DNA of 64,000 nucleotides from JAHECQ01 sp963775125 (lineage in GTDB: Bacteria; Actinomycetota; Acidimicrobiia; Acidimicrobiales; SZUA-35). This document shows, one piece after another, positions 36,170 through 45,093 of the stretch. The stretch spans positions 1,302,001 through 1,366,000 of the forward strand of contig CAVZHQ010000007.1 of the NCBI GenBank assembly GCA_963775125.1, in the 5' to 3' direction. The position numbers and the translations under genes were made by a program. Positions within the stretch are counted from its first letter, which is position 1. Each line of letters opens with the position of its first letter. The notes beneath the pieces were generated by a model, which saw nothing but the letters and a program-made list of their open reading frames with translations, was not told the DNA's origin and searched no databases.

Positions 36170-37202
36170 GCGGCGGCGACACGGGCGCTGGGTGCGAGTG
36201 GTCGTGAACCGTTGCCTTCGTCGAACGGAAGGCCGGCCCGGGCAACCGCAGACCGGATGCGTCGTCCTGCTCCCACCAGCCTCGCGCGTCGAGCTGTCGG
36301 TCCGCCGCCAGGTCGGCCGCCGTACGAACGGGCGTCACCGCAACCCGCAGCTGCTGACCAAGCTCGACGATGTCGGCCACCGTGTGGCTCAGCGCCCATT
36401 CGGCAACGGCGGCGAAGATTCGGTCGATGTTCTCGAACCACAGGACAAGGTCGGCGGTGAGGTTCTCGGCTGCCAGGTCGGGACGATCGATCAGAACGAA
36501 GAGCTCGTCGTTCGGCACGATGCGCATGACATAGCACCAGCCGTCCGACGCGCGGATGAGGTCGCACGGCACCCGAGGGAGCACTTGTCCGCAAGACGCC
36601 CAGGACGACACGAGCCAGACGTGGGCCGCCAAAACCGACGACAGTTCGTCGACCTCGACCCGTTGGCCCTTCCCGCTCGGTAGCGAGCCAAGGTCTCGGC
36701 GGTGCAGCGCTGCGAGGGCAGCGAAGGCGGCCTGGCAGCCGGCATGCAGTGCCGCCTGGCCACCGGACAGCCAGAGGGGCTCCCGTTGCGGATCGCCCGT
36801 GAACGAGAGGTAGCCGCCGAGAGCCCAGGTGGTCAGCTCGCTGGGCCGCCAGTGGGCGTAGGGGCCGGTGCCGTACGCGCTCAGCTCGACGACAACCGTC
36901 GAGGCCGGCAGGTCGGATGGAGCAGGTCGATCGTCGCCGACCAGGACGACGTCTGGAGTTGCCGCCCATGCCGGTACCGCGTCGCCCTCGGTCACGACGG
37001 TGGTGTTCCGGCACAGGTGGCGGAACCAGGCGCTCGTCCCGTCGGCAGTCAGCGGCGGCCGACGGGACAAGTCCGAGCCCCCGACCGGCTCGACTCGAAG
37101 CACCTGTGCCCCACCGTCAGCCAGCAACTTGCCGGCCATCGCCGCTGCCACCGATGTCGACAGAACCTGGACCACGAACCCGGATCGGGCTAGCTCGCTC
37201 AT
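36166..37202 (-). pseudogene. CaiB/BaiF CoA-transferase, frameshift near its 3' end
   Basis: A family III CoA-transferase of about 345 residues. It has VVQVLSTSVAAAMAGKLLAD, LCRNTTVV, VVELSAYGTGP, LSGGQAALHAGCQAA and GKGQRVEVDELS. The frame is lost at the GGGCCGG stretch (~36231-36243). One added base there continues into GLPFDEGNGSRP and a stop overlapping the next gene. The catalytic Asp is not evident at GGQAALHAG, as in the 27536 protein, which suggests a second catalytic/non-catalytic pair. It is divergent from the TetR gene. Confidence 0.82.
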
Positions 37203-37232
37203 GGGCGGCGACCCTACTCGCAACCGGTCCGA

Positions 37233-37252
37233 GGGACGCCAAGGCGCGTCCC
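37233..37252. promoter_or_regulatory. inverted repeat, candidate TetR operator
   Basis: GGGACGC-CAAGGC-GCGTCCC lies in the 64-bp gap between the divergent CoA-transferase pair and the TetR gene, 14 bp before the TetR ATG. The position is typical for autoregulation by a TetR dimer. Confidence 0.5.
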
Positions 37253-37266
37253 CTAGCGTCCATCAG

Positions 37267-37893
37267 ATGGGTCGAGCCGAGGACAACAAGCGGGACAAGC
37301 TCGAGCGCATTCTGCGGGCCGGTCGGGAGCTCTTCGCTCAGCATGGCTATGCCGGCACGACAATGAACGACGTGGCGACCAGAGCCGGCGTGAGCAAGGG
37401 CGCCCTGTACTTCCACGTCGGCTCCAAGAACGGATTGCTCAACGAGGTCTTCGGCGCCGACTTCAACGCCTGGATCGACGAGGCGTTCGACCAAGATCCG
37501 GTTGAGCCGTCGGCCCCGTTCTCCGATCGGCTCGTCGGCATCTATGCACGGCTGGTCGCGCTCATGTGTGCTGCGCCCGACCTGACTCGCATCTACATGG
37601 CCGACGCGGGCGCAGGCGAAGGCCGAGATCGTGCCGTCGACGCCATGGACAACCTCCTCGGTCGCACGACCGCGCTTCTCGACCAAGCCAAGGAGCGCGG
37701 TGAACTGAGGCCTGAGGTCGACGGACGCAGCCTCGCGTACAACCTTTGGGCCTTGTACTTCGTCGAACAGCACCGTTGGCTTCTGGACCACCCGAACGCG
37801 CCCGACGCCGACCCGACGCCAGAAATCCGACGCCGACTCGAGCGCCCGTTTGTCGTACAGCTCGCGGGCTACCAGCTCGCCCCGGGCTCCTAG
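37267..37893 (+). CDS. TetR/AcrR family repressor
   Basis: A 208-residue regulator. The N-terminal helix-turn-helix (RAGRELFAQHGYAGTTMNDVATRAGVSKGALYFHVGSK, partly quoted) is followed by an all-helical ligand domain. It is divergent from the two CoA-transferase genes and has a palindrome in the shared promoter region, so it most likely controls that operon and itself, released by a CoA ester or acid. Its stop codon overlaps that of the convergent acyl-CoA dehydrogenase. Confidence 0.92.
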   Translation: MGRAEDNKRDKLERILRAGRELFAQHGYAGTTMNDVATRAGVSKGALYFHVGSKNGLLNEVFGADFNAWIDEAFDQDPVEPSAPFSDRLVGIYARLVALMCAAPDLTRIYMADAGAGEGRDRAVDAMDNLLGRTTALLDQAKERGELRPEVDGRSLAYNLWALYFVEQHRWLLDHPNAPDADPTPEIRRRLERPFVVQLAGYQLAPGS

Positions 37894-39048
37894 GCCGGCA
37901 CGAACGCCCGACCGACGCGTTGGCGGGCAATGATCGTCTTCATGATCTGCGCGGTGCCGTCGCCGATCTGGAACCCCAGCACATCACGGAGCCGCTGCTC
38001 CATCACCCCACGGTCGTACCCGCCATGGCCGAGCACCAGCAAGCATTCATGCACGACGTCGTACGCCAGCTTCGGCGCCCACCACTTGCACATTGCTGCT
38101 TCGGCAGTGTGTGGCAGGCCGCGGTCCGCCGCCCAGAGTGCCTGGAAACAGAGCAATCGTGCAGCCTCGACCTGGGTGTCGAATTCGGCCAACCGATGCG
38201 ACACTCCTTGGAAGGCCGACAACGGCTGACCGAATGCGGTGCGTTCGGTCGAATAGTTCCAGGCGTCGTCCAGTGCCGCCCTGTGCGACACCAAGCACTT
38301 GGAGGCCGATGAGCGCGCGGGAGAAGTCGAAACCCTGCATCACCTGAACGAAGCCACCACCCTCGTCTCCGAGTCGATGCGTCACGGGGACCCGAACATC
38401 GTCGAAGAAGATGGAACCGCGACCGATGGCCCGCTGTCCGTGACAGTCGAACCGTGAGGTCGTGATGCCCGGCAGGTGCATGGGGACCAGTGCGGCCGTC
38501 ACGCCGCGAGCGCCGGGCCCACCGGTACGCCCGAAGACCACGGCAATGTCAGCCTGGTCAGCAGCGGAGATGGAGGTCTTCTCGCCATCGAGCACGTAGT
38601 CGTCGCCGTCACGGCGCATCCGCAACGACAGGCTTGCCGCGTCGGAGCCTCCCTGCGGTTCGGTGAGCCCGAGAGCCACGATCGCACGTCCTCCGGTGAT
38701 CTCGTGCAGCCACGGGCCGACGACCTCGGGATCACCGTGATCGGCCAGGATCTGGGCGTTGAGTGAGCCGAGCAGATTGACGTACGACAACGACAGATCG
38801 GCCGCGGCGATCTGCTCGTGGATCACTCCGGCGGCCACCTTCGTCGCCCCCTGACCGCCGAGGTGCTCGGGGAGTTCGGGAGCAATGAGCCCCAGCTCCC
38901 CCATTTCCCTGCTGAGTCCACGATCGAGGACGCGAGTGGTGTCGCGCTCGGTGAAGCCTGGTGCCACTCGGTCAGCGGCGAAGCGGCGAGTCATCTCGGC
39001 GAGGGCGAGCAGGTCGCCATCGACGTAGGGGTTGGGTCGTTCGCTCAC
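37890..39048 (-). pseudogene. acyl-CoA dehydrogenase (AliB/BadJ-like position), one frameshift
   Basis: An acyl-CoA dehydrogenase of about 385 residues: APELPEHLGGQGATKVAAGV, LGLTEPQGGSDAASLSLRM, IGRGSIFFDDVRVP and, after a frame break at a CCC run (38279-38281), TERTAFGQPLSAFQGV and the ring-binding C-terminus ending GRAFVPA. Removing one base restores a perfect join (VLGVAQ to AALDDAWNYS). The GTG start overlaps the badI stop, so it belongs to the badH-badI unit. There it is a good candidate for cyclohexanecarboxyl-CoA or cyclohexenecarboxyl-CoA dehydrogenase. Probably a sequencing indel. Confidence 0.85.
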
Positions 39049-39827
39049 TTGGCGAACTCACGGAAGTTCGGGGTCCGCTTGTCCTTGAGGGCGTTGACAC
39101 CCTCCTTGGATTCGTCGGTTTCGTAGTAGAGCTTCAGTGCGTACATGCCCATGCCCGCGATGCCGGCCTGGTGAGCGGTGTCCATGTTGAACGAGCGTTT
39201 GGCGATGGCGATGGCCGTCGGGCTGCGATCGGAGATCTCCTCGGCCCACGCCTGGACGGTGGCGTCGAGTTGGTCGTCGGCGACACAGATGTTGGCCAGG
39301 CCCATTTGTTCGGCTTCACGTCCGGTGTAGCGGCGGCACAGGTACCAGATCTCGCGAGCCTTCTTCTCGCCGACGATCCGGGCGAGGAACGCCGTGCCAT
39401 ACCCAGGGTCGACCGACCCCATCTTGGGGCCGACCTGACCGAACACGGCCGACTCTGAACAGATCGTCAGGTCACACAGGGTTGCCAGCACGTTGCCTCC
39501 GCCAATGGCGAAGCCCTGGACCCGGGCGATGACGGGGACCGGGATGTCCCGGATCGCGGTGTGAAGCTCCTCGATCGGCATGCCGATGGTCCCGCGGCCG
39601 TCGTACTGACCGTCATGGGTCGACTGGTCGCCACCGGTGCAGAAGGCCCGGTCACCCGCTCCGGCCAGCACGATGACCCCGATCTCGGGGTCGTAGCCCG
39701 CCTTGTGGAGGGCGTTGATGAGTTCGTCACAGGTGCGGCCGCGGAAGGCGTTCATCACTTCGGGACGGTTGATGGTGATGTAGGCGACGTGGTTGCGGTA
39801 GTCGACGGTGATGTCGGTGTAGTCCAT
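39045..39827 (-). CDS. badI: 2-ketocyclohexanecarboxyl-CoA hydrolase
   Basis: A 260-residue crotonase-fold enzyme very close to BadI: GGDQSTHDGQYDGRGTIG, IARVQGFAIGGGNVLA, FGQVGPKMGSVDPGYGTAF (partly), EKKAREIWYLCRRYTGRE and KRSFNMDTAHQAGIAGMGM. BadI hydrates and opens the ring of 2-ketocyclohexanecarboxyl-CoA to pimelyl-CoA, and is a MenB relative. Its place between badH and an acyl-CoA dehydrogenase, under a BadR-like regulator, supports the name. An AGGGGAA ribosome binding site precedes the ATG. Confidence 0.9.
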   Translation of the reverse strand: MDYTDITVDYRNHVAYITINRPEVMNAFRGRTCDELINALHKAGYDPEIGVIVLAGAGDRAFCTGGDQSTHDGQYDGRGTIGMPIEELHTAIRDIPVPVIARVQGFAIGGGNVLATLCDLTICSESAVFGQVGPKMGSVDPGYGTAFLARIVGEKKAREIWYLCRRYTGREAEQMGLANICVADDQLDATVQAWAEEISDRSPTAIAIAKRSFNMDTAHQAGIAGMGMYALKLYYETDESKEGVNALKDKRTPNFREFAK

Positions 39828-39895
39828 TGGGTTCCCCTGGTTCTGGTTGGTCGGCGGGTCTGCGAGGCTTTGGTGAGTATTGGCCGGCAGCCGGA

Positions 39896-40663
39896 TCAGC
39901 CGGCCATGGTCAGGCCGCCGGAGACGCTGAGCACCTGACCAGTCACGAACGAGGCGGCGTCGCTGGCGAAGAACAACACGGCGCCCGCCAGGTCCTCGGG
40001 CTGGCCGAGACGGCCGATCGGGATGGCGCGCCGGAAGGCTTCGCGGAGCTTCTCGGGGTCCGCGGCCGCGTCGGTCACCGAGGCGAGCAGCGCGGTGTCG
40101 GTCGGTCCCGGGCACACGACGTTGAACGTGATGCCGTGGCGCGAATGCTCACGGGCGAGAGTCTTGGAGAAGGCGATGAGACCCGCCTTGCAGGCCGCGT
40201 AGACCGCCTCGCCGGTGGAGCCAACCCGGGCTGCGTCCGATGCGACGTTGATGACCCGACCCATGCGACGCTCGACCATCGCGGGGAGAATGGCGTGATG
40301 CATGTGCAGAGCTCCCGTGAGGTTGATGTCGATCAACTTCGACCAGTCGTCGGGCTGTGTCTGCAGGAACGGGGTGAAGAGGTCCCAGCCGGCGTTGTTC
40401 ACCAACACGTCGATGGGCCCCAACTCGGCCACGACCTTCGCGACCGCGGCGTCGACCGACGCCCGCTCGGTGATGTCACCCTCGACAGCAAGTCCCTGGC
40501 CGCCGGCGGCTTCGATGGCCTCGACCACGGACGCCGCAGCGGTGAGGGCCCGATCAAGCACGGCGACCTTCGCTCCCTCGGCTGCGAACCCGGTGCAGAG
40601 CGCTCGACCGATCCCACCGCCTCCACCTGTGACGACGACTGTACGACCCTCGAACCGATTCAT
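39896..40663 (-). CDS. badH: 2-hydroxycyclohexanecarboxyl-CoA dehydrogenase
   Basis: A 255-residue SDR that closely follows BadH: VVTGGGGGIGRALC, VDVLVNNAGWDLFTPF, INLTGALHMHHAILPAMVERR, the active site VYAACKAGLIAFSKTLAREH (Tyr and Lys, partly quoted) and CPGPTDTALL. BadH oxidises 2-hydroxycyclohexanecarboxyl-CoA to the 2-keto ester, the substrate of BadI encoded next. ATG 40663 has an AAGGGGAAG ribosome binding site. It is the first gene of the unit and divergent from the MarR-type regulator. Confidence 0.9.
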   Translation of the reverse strand: MNRFEGRTVVVTGGGGGIGRALCTGFAAEGAKVAVLDRALTAAASVVEAIEAAGGQGLAVEGDITERASVDAAVAKVVAELGPIDVLVNNAGWDLFTPFLQTQPDDWSKLIDINLTGALHMHHAILPAMVERRMGRVINVASDAARVGSTGEAVYAACKAGLIAFSKTLAREHSRHGITFNVVCPGPTDTALLASVTDAAADPEKLREAFRRAIPIGRLGQPEDLAGAVLFFASDAASFVTGQVLSVSGGLTMAG

Positions 40664-40754
40664 GACTTCCCCTTTGTTGATTGGTGCTTGCCACAATATG
40701 CCATGATGTTGTTATATATGTCCAGTGCATGTGACGACTACGTCAGGAAATTTT
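40664..40754. promoter_or_regulatory. divergent badH/badR control region
   Basis: A 91-bp gap that is clearly more AT-rich than its surroundings (for example GTTGTTATATATGTCC and CCACAATATGCCATGATG). It must hold promoters for both directions and a MarR operator. I see no long perfect palindrome. Confidence 0.6.
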
Positions 40755-41276
40755 GTGGCTCTCAAGACTGTCTCCGTCGGATCATCCCCGCTACCATATG
40801 ACAGCACGGTCGATGCGGTTCGGTACGAGCTGGTCAACCGGCTGTTCTTCCGGCTCTACCAATGCGCCAATATCCTCCACAAAACAGGAACCCGGGCCGT
40901 TGAGTCGGAGGGATTGACCACCCAGCGTTGGGCCGTGCTCGGTGCCCTGGTCGGCGACGAAGCCTCGGGAGGGATATCGGTCGGCGATCTTGCCCGCTAC
41001 CTCAAAGTCAGCAGGCAGAGCCTCGCCGGAGTGATCCGTCGACTGGAGGCTGATGGCCTGATCGATACCATCGCCGATCCCGACGATGGACGCAGCCGCC
41101 TGGTGCGCATGACGGCCTTGGGTGCGGGGCGTTGGCACGAGCGTGCGCTCCCGCTCATCACGGAGTTCTACGACGAGGCCGCGGCCGGCTTGTCCATCGA
41201 AGACCTCAGCCATGCGTTGCATTATCTCGTACGCCTGCTGGACAACATGACGGCAATCGACGAGCGGCCCGCCTGA
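40755..41276 (+). CDS. badR: MarR-family regulator, BadR-like
   Basis: A 173-residue winged-helix protein: LVNRLFFRLYQCANILHKTGTRAVE (partly), TTQRWAVLGALVGDE, SVGDLARYLKVSRQSLAGVIRRLEADGLI (recognition helix; partly) and the wing DPDDGRSRLVRMT. The overall pattern and position match BadR of Rhodopseudomonas palustris, a MarR repressor that responds to 2-ketocyclohexanecarboxyl-CoA. GTG 40755 has an AGGAA ribosome binding site; an upstream GTG at 40725 is less likely. The gene symbol rests on context and similarity recalled from memory. Confidence 0.82.
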   Translation: MALKTVSVGSSPLPYDSTVDAVRYELVNRLFFRLYQCANILHKTGTRAVESEGLTTQRWAVLGALVGDEASGGISVGDLARYLKVSRQSLAGVIRRLEADGLIDTIADPDDGRSRLVRMTALGAGRWHERALPLITEFYDEAAAGLSIEDLSHALHYLVRLLDNMTAIDERPA

Positions 41277-41391
41277 GCGCAGTCCCCGACGTCACCATTC
41301 GGACGTTCGACCCTGTTCCCTCGACCTCGACGCCATCATCGTGAACCTTGACGACGATTGCGCCGATCGCACCACAACAGGAGTCACGCCC

Positions 41392-42816
41392 ATGAAGCCC
41401 CTACGAGTCCTGCTCCTCATCGCCGGTTCCCTGGTTGCGTTGATCGGCTTCGGGCTCCTTGCGGCAGGTGCGGGCCTCGGCCGAGCGGTGGCGACCGAGC
41501 GGGACGATGACGGATTCTTCACCACGCCGTTCGAACGCTTCGAGTCGGACAGCTTCGCGATCACGTCGGACAGAATCGACCTGGGAGAACCCGGCCCGGA
41601 CGACTGGTGGTCGGACCGCGACCTGGCAACGGTGCGAGTGACTGCCGACGACACCGAGACCGGCCGGCTGTTCATCGGCATCGGCCCGGAGGCTGATGTC
41701 GAGGCGTATCTCGCCGGCGTTCCTCACGACGAAGTCGACGATCTCGAATTCGGGCCCTTCGTCGCTGACTACCGACGGGAGAACTCCGCAGGAACGGCGA
41801 GACCTGGTCCACCCGACGCCCAGGAGTTCTGGGTCGCCCAGTCGGCGGGTGAGGCCACACAACGACTCACCTGGGATCCCGAACCCGGCGACTGGGCGAT
41901 CGTGGTCATGAATGCCGATGGCACCGAAGGCGTGAGCGCAGACATCGAGCTCGGCGCTCAACTCAGCTTCCTCGTCCCGGTCGCCGTCGGGCTGGGCATC
42001 GCAGGAGCGCTTGCGATCGGGCTCGGCGCGGCATTGATCCTGGGCGGAGTCGTCGGGCGCCATCCCGACAGCAGACTGCCGGCTGGGGACCTACCGCCCC
42101 CGGTCTCCGGACTCGGCCCAGACGATCCTGGGCGTCGCCAGTATCCGCTGCGACTCGAGGCCGAACTTGACTCCCACCTCAGCCGCTGGCGGTGGTTGAT
42201 CAAGTGGCTCCTGGTCATCCCCCACGCAATCGTCCTCGCCTTCTTATGGGTGGCATTCGTCGTGCTCACCCTGGTCGCCTTCTTCGCAATCCTGTTCACC
42301 GGCCGGTACCCGCGGTCGATCTTCGACTTCAACGTCGGTGTGCTGCGCTGGACGTGGCGGGTCTCGTACTACGCCACCAGCGCCCTCGGAACCGATCAGT
42401 ACCCACCCTTCACACTCGAACCCGCCGAGTACCCCGCCACCCTCACCGTCGACTACCCCGAGCACCTCTCGCGCCGACTCGTTCTGGTGAAGTCCTGGCT
42501 GCTGGCCATCCCCCACCTACTCATCGTCGGTGTCTTCAGCACCACGATGAAATCCGCCGCTGACAACGGTGCCCAATTCGTGTTCAGCGGCGGACTCCTG
42601 GGAATCCTCGTCCTGATCGCGGCGCTCGCCCTCGCCTTCAGCGGGAGCTACCCGACCGGGTTGTTCAATCTGATCATGGGCATCAACCGCTGGACCTATC
42701 GGGTCATCGCCTACGTCGCCCTCATGACCGACGACTACCCACCGTTCCATCTCGACCAGGGTGGCCGCGAACGGTCAGCCGTCCAGCTGACATCACCTCA
42801 GGTGAACGCCACGTAG
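41392..42816 (+). CDS. DUF4389 membrane protein
   Basis: A 474-residue membrane protein. A first helix (LRVLLLIAGSLVALIGFGLL, partly) precedes an extracytoplasmic ~150-residue domain rich in Asp/Glu/Trp, then a helix (~195-225). Two DUF4389 units follow (RWLIKWLLVIPHAIVLAFLW ... TGRYPRSIFDF ... RWTWRVSYY and VKSWLLAIPHLLIVGVF ... SGSYPTGLFNL ... RWTYRVIAY). DUF4389 has no established function. AGGAG precedes ATG 41392. It is not obviously linked to the bad cluster. Confidence 0.85.
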   Translation: MKPLRVLLLIAGSLVALIGFGLLAAGAGLGRAVATERDDDGFFTTPFERFESDSFAITSDRIDLGEPGPDDWWSDRDLATVRVTADDTETGRLFIGIGPEADVEAYLAGVPHDEVDDLEFGPFVADYRRENSAGTARPGPPDAQEFWVAQSAGEATQRLTWDPEPGDWAIVVMNADGTEGVSADIELGAQLSFLVPVAVGLGIAGALAIGLGAALILGGVVGRHPDSRLPAGDLPPPVSGLGPDDPGRRQYPLRLEAELDSHLSRWRWLIKWLLVIPHAIVLAFLWVAFVVLTLVAFFAILFTGRYPRSIFDFNVGVLRWTWRVSYYATSALGTDQYPPFTLEPAEYPATLTVDYPEHLSRRLVLVKSWLLAIPHLLIVGVFSTTMKSAADNGAQFVFSGGLLGILVLIAALALAFSGSYPTGLFNLIMGINRWTYRVIAYVALMTDDYPPFHLDQGGRERSAVQLTSPQVNAT

Positions 42817-43823
42817 GTCGGCTCACCTTCCGGTTGTTTGACCTTCTGCATCGTGTTGATCGAGACGTGAGGCCACCTGATCAGCCGGTTGGAGCCCGGC
42901 GCCGTGAAGAAATCGAGCATCACGATCTGCAGGTAGCTGAGGAACATCTCGGGAATCCCGTCGACGTCCGACTCGATGATCCAGAAGATGGACCGCATCT
43001 CCGTCGCTTCGGCCTGCGCCACGACGAAGGGGATGTTGTCGATTCCGCCGGTCGCGGTGCTGGTCGACAGATCGAGGACGGTCGTCCTCGTGATGACGCC
43101 CGGGATGCCCGCCGGATCGAGCAGTTTGTGCGGCTCGGTCGGGTCGAACCCTGGGAACGGTGCAGGGACGACCCCGAGGAAGGGATTGTCGTGAAAGTGC
43201 TTGTACGGCGCGAGGTAGGCGCTCGTCTCGAGCGAGCCAGGCACCCCGATCGGCAATCCATCGACCGCCGGGATGACCGGTGGCCCGTTGACGACGACCG
43301 AGGATCCGAGGGCCAAAACGGCATTGCCGTGCGGCACCGAGCCGAGTCGTGCAACGTCGGGGTCGCCGGGCTCGATCTGATTGGTGAGATGAAGGAACAG
43401 GCCGGGTTCGTGATGGATGGCCGCATCTGCGGGCCCCGCCAATCCCGAGACCGGTTCATCGGCCGCGGCAATCTGTTTGATGGTCTGCTCGTAGTCGAGC
43501 GTGACGACGAACTGATCGGTGTTCGTCGTGGCCTCTGCGGGATGCTTTCGCACGCCGCGGTTCGGCACTGCCTTGTCGACCAGCGAGAAGAACAATTCCT
43601 CATTGAACTGGTTGACCAAGAGCCGGTAGTCGAACGGCGAGGTGGGCGCCGTCGAGAACGGCAGCGCGATCATGTTCCACCCCCGACCGAAGGTCGTTGG
43701 CGCAACGTTCTTCCACAAGCCCGGTAGGAGCTTGAGCGGTCCGAGCGCGTTGTCGCCGGTGCTCGCAATTTCGATCGTGCGGCCCTGCACGACGAGCGCG
43801 TCGACTTGATCTGACTGAAGCAT
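42798..43823 (-). CDS. heme-binding (nitrobindin/peroxidase-like) family protein
   Basis: A 341-residue protein with LGPLKLLPGLWKN, GRGWNMIALPF, VPNRGVRKHP, LDYEQTIKQI, HHEPGLFLHL and RLGSVPHGNAVLALG. These repeated landmarks are those of the long heme-binding beta-barrel proteins annotated in many bacteria and fungi, related to nitrobindin. I infer heme binding and perhaps peroxide or NO chemistry, but have no decisive residue. AAGGAGGG precedes ATG 43823, and a 12-bp hairpin overlaps it. Confidence 0.62.
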   Translation of the reverse strand: MLQSDQVDALVVQGRTIEIASTGDNALGPLKLLPGLWKNVAPTTFGRGWNMIALPFSTAPTSPFDYRLLVNQFNEELFFSLVDKAVPNRGVRKHPAEATTNTDQFVVTLDYEQTIKQIAAADEPVSGLAGPADAAIHHEPGLFLHLTNQIEPGDPDVARLGSVPHGNAVLALGSSVVVNGPPVIPAVDGLPIGVPGSLETSAYLAPYKHFHDNPFLGVVPAPFPGFDPTEPHKLLDPAGIPGVITRTTVLDLSTSTATGGIDNIPFVVAQAEATEMRSIFWIIESDVDGIPEMFLSYLQIVMLDFFTAPGSNRLIRWPHVSINTMQKVKQPEGEPTYVAFT

Positions 43824-43835
43824 TCTGTGTTCCCT

Positions 43836-43867
43836 CCTTCGAACCGGCCGGTCGACCGGTTCGAAGG
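43836..43867. promoter_or_regulatory. 12-bp perfect inverted repeat over a ribosome binding site
   Basis: CCTTCGAACCGG (43836-43847), an 8-base loop, then CCGGTTCGAAGG (43856-43867). On the minus-strand transcript the 3' arm ends in the first bases of the AAGGAGGG Shine-Dalgarno of the heme-binding-family gene. It could be a terminator-like, RNA-stability or translation-control hairpin, or a dyad operator. It lies directly after the amidohydrolase stop (43876). Confidence 0.6.
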
Positions 43868-43875
43868 CGACGCTA

Positions 43876-45015
43876 CTAGATCGCGGCGAGGGTGTCGCCG
43901 CCGACGGGGAGCACGCTGGTATCGATCCCGTAGAGTTCGGCAACGTTGTCGCACAGAATCGCCCGCTGCTGCTCGGCGGTCAGATGCTGGGTCTGCTCGG
44001 TCAGCATCTCCTGACTCCACGGCCATGTGGAATCAGAGTGCGGGAAATCGTTGGCCCAACAGAGTCGCTTCCAGTTCATCTGATTCGCGTTCTCGAACGC
44101 CACGAAGTCGTCCTGAAACGTGAGATAGATGTGCTCCCGGAAGTACTCGGACGGCAGCCGATCGATCGCCGCGGTCAGCCAGGCACGATGGCGCTTGTAG
44201 GCGTGATCCATTCGGTACATGTAGTGGGGAACCCACCCGGCGTCGGCCTCGACGCAGACGATCTTGAGCTGCGGATGCCGTTCGAACACGCCGCCCAGCA
44301 CGAACATGCCCATCACATCCTGCACGCCACGGATGATGCTGAGGAAGCCGTTCATCTTGGGGCCTCGCCGCTGGCCCAAGTTGTCGGCGCTGTTCGTGAG
44401 GATGTGGAAGCTCGGCACCAGCTCGAGGTCGATGCACGCCTCCCAGAATTCGTCGTAGACGGGTGAGTCGTAGTCTTCGACCTGAGGATTGCCGGGCATC
44501 ATCACGCCCTTCATGCCAAGGGCTTTGATGGACTGCAGGTCGGCAAGCCCGGCCTCGGGGGACTGCATCGCTGTCTGACCGAGCGCAAGCAGTCGAGTGG
44601 TGTCGATGGAGCAGTAGTCGGAGATCCAGCGGTTGTAGGCAGCCATCGCTGCGGCCTTGTACTCGAAGTCGGGGTGATTGCACAGGACCATGCCGACGGA
44701 CGGATAGATGATCTCGGCCGAAACCCCGTCGCGGCTCTGGTCGGCCAGGCGTTCCGACGAGTCCCAACTCGAACGATGAATGTCGGCGAAACGGGTGCGG
44801 GTCGTGAGCTCGTTCCACGGCTTGCCCGCAGCGGCCACGAGTCCCATGGGGATGGTGGCCTTCATTCCATCGACGACGAACACGTCGCCGCCGTTCTCGG
44901 TCTCGACCACCCGCGGCGCGATGTCGCGGTACTTGGGGTCGATGTAGGACGTGTAGGTGTCTGGCGCCTCAGCGATGTGCGAATCCGCCGAGATGATCGG
45001 GTAGTCGACGTGCAT
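43876..45015 (-). CDS. amidohydrolase family protein (ACMSD-like)
   Basis: A 379-residue TIM-barrel metal-dependent hydrolase/decarboxylase: ISADSHIAEAPD (here DSH in place of the usual HxH), GVSAEIIYPS, MKGVMMPGNP, LGGVFERHPQLKIVCVEADAGW (partly) and WANDFPHSDSTWP. Close relatives are decarboxylases and hydrolases of 5-carboxyvanillate or ACMS type, but many are uncharacterised. It is upstream of the heme-binding-family gene on the same strand and divergent from a VOC-family gene, so a joint ring-fission role is conceivable. Confidence 0.86.
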   Translation of the reverse strand: MHVDYPIISADSHIAEAPDTYTSYIDPKYRDIAPRVVETENGGDVFVVDGMKATIPMGLVAAAGKPWNELTTRTRFADIHRSSWDSSERLADQSRDGVSAEIIYPSVGMVLCNHPDFEYKAAAMAAYNRWISDYCSIDTTRLLALGQTAMQSPEAGLADLQSIKALGMKGVMMPGNPQVEDYDSPVYDEFWEACIDLELVPSFHILTNSADNLGQRRGPKMNGFLSIIRGVQDVMGMFVLGGVFERHPQLKIVCVEADAGWVPHYMYRMDHAYKRHRAWLTAAIDRLPSEYFREHIYLTFQDDFVAFENANQMNWKRLCWANDFPHSDSTWPWSQEMLTEQTQHLTAEQQRAILCDNVAELYGIDTSVLPVGGDTLAAI

Positions 45016-45093
45016 ACCTGGAACTTACTGCCATATTCCGACTCCTGCCGAACCGAGAGCTACGGTGCGCATCACGAGCCAAGGAGACGACCG

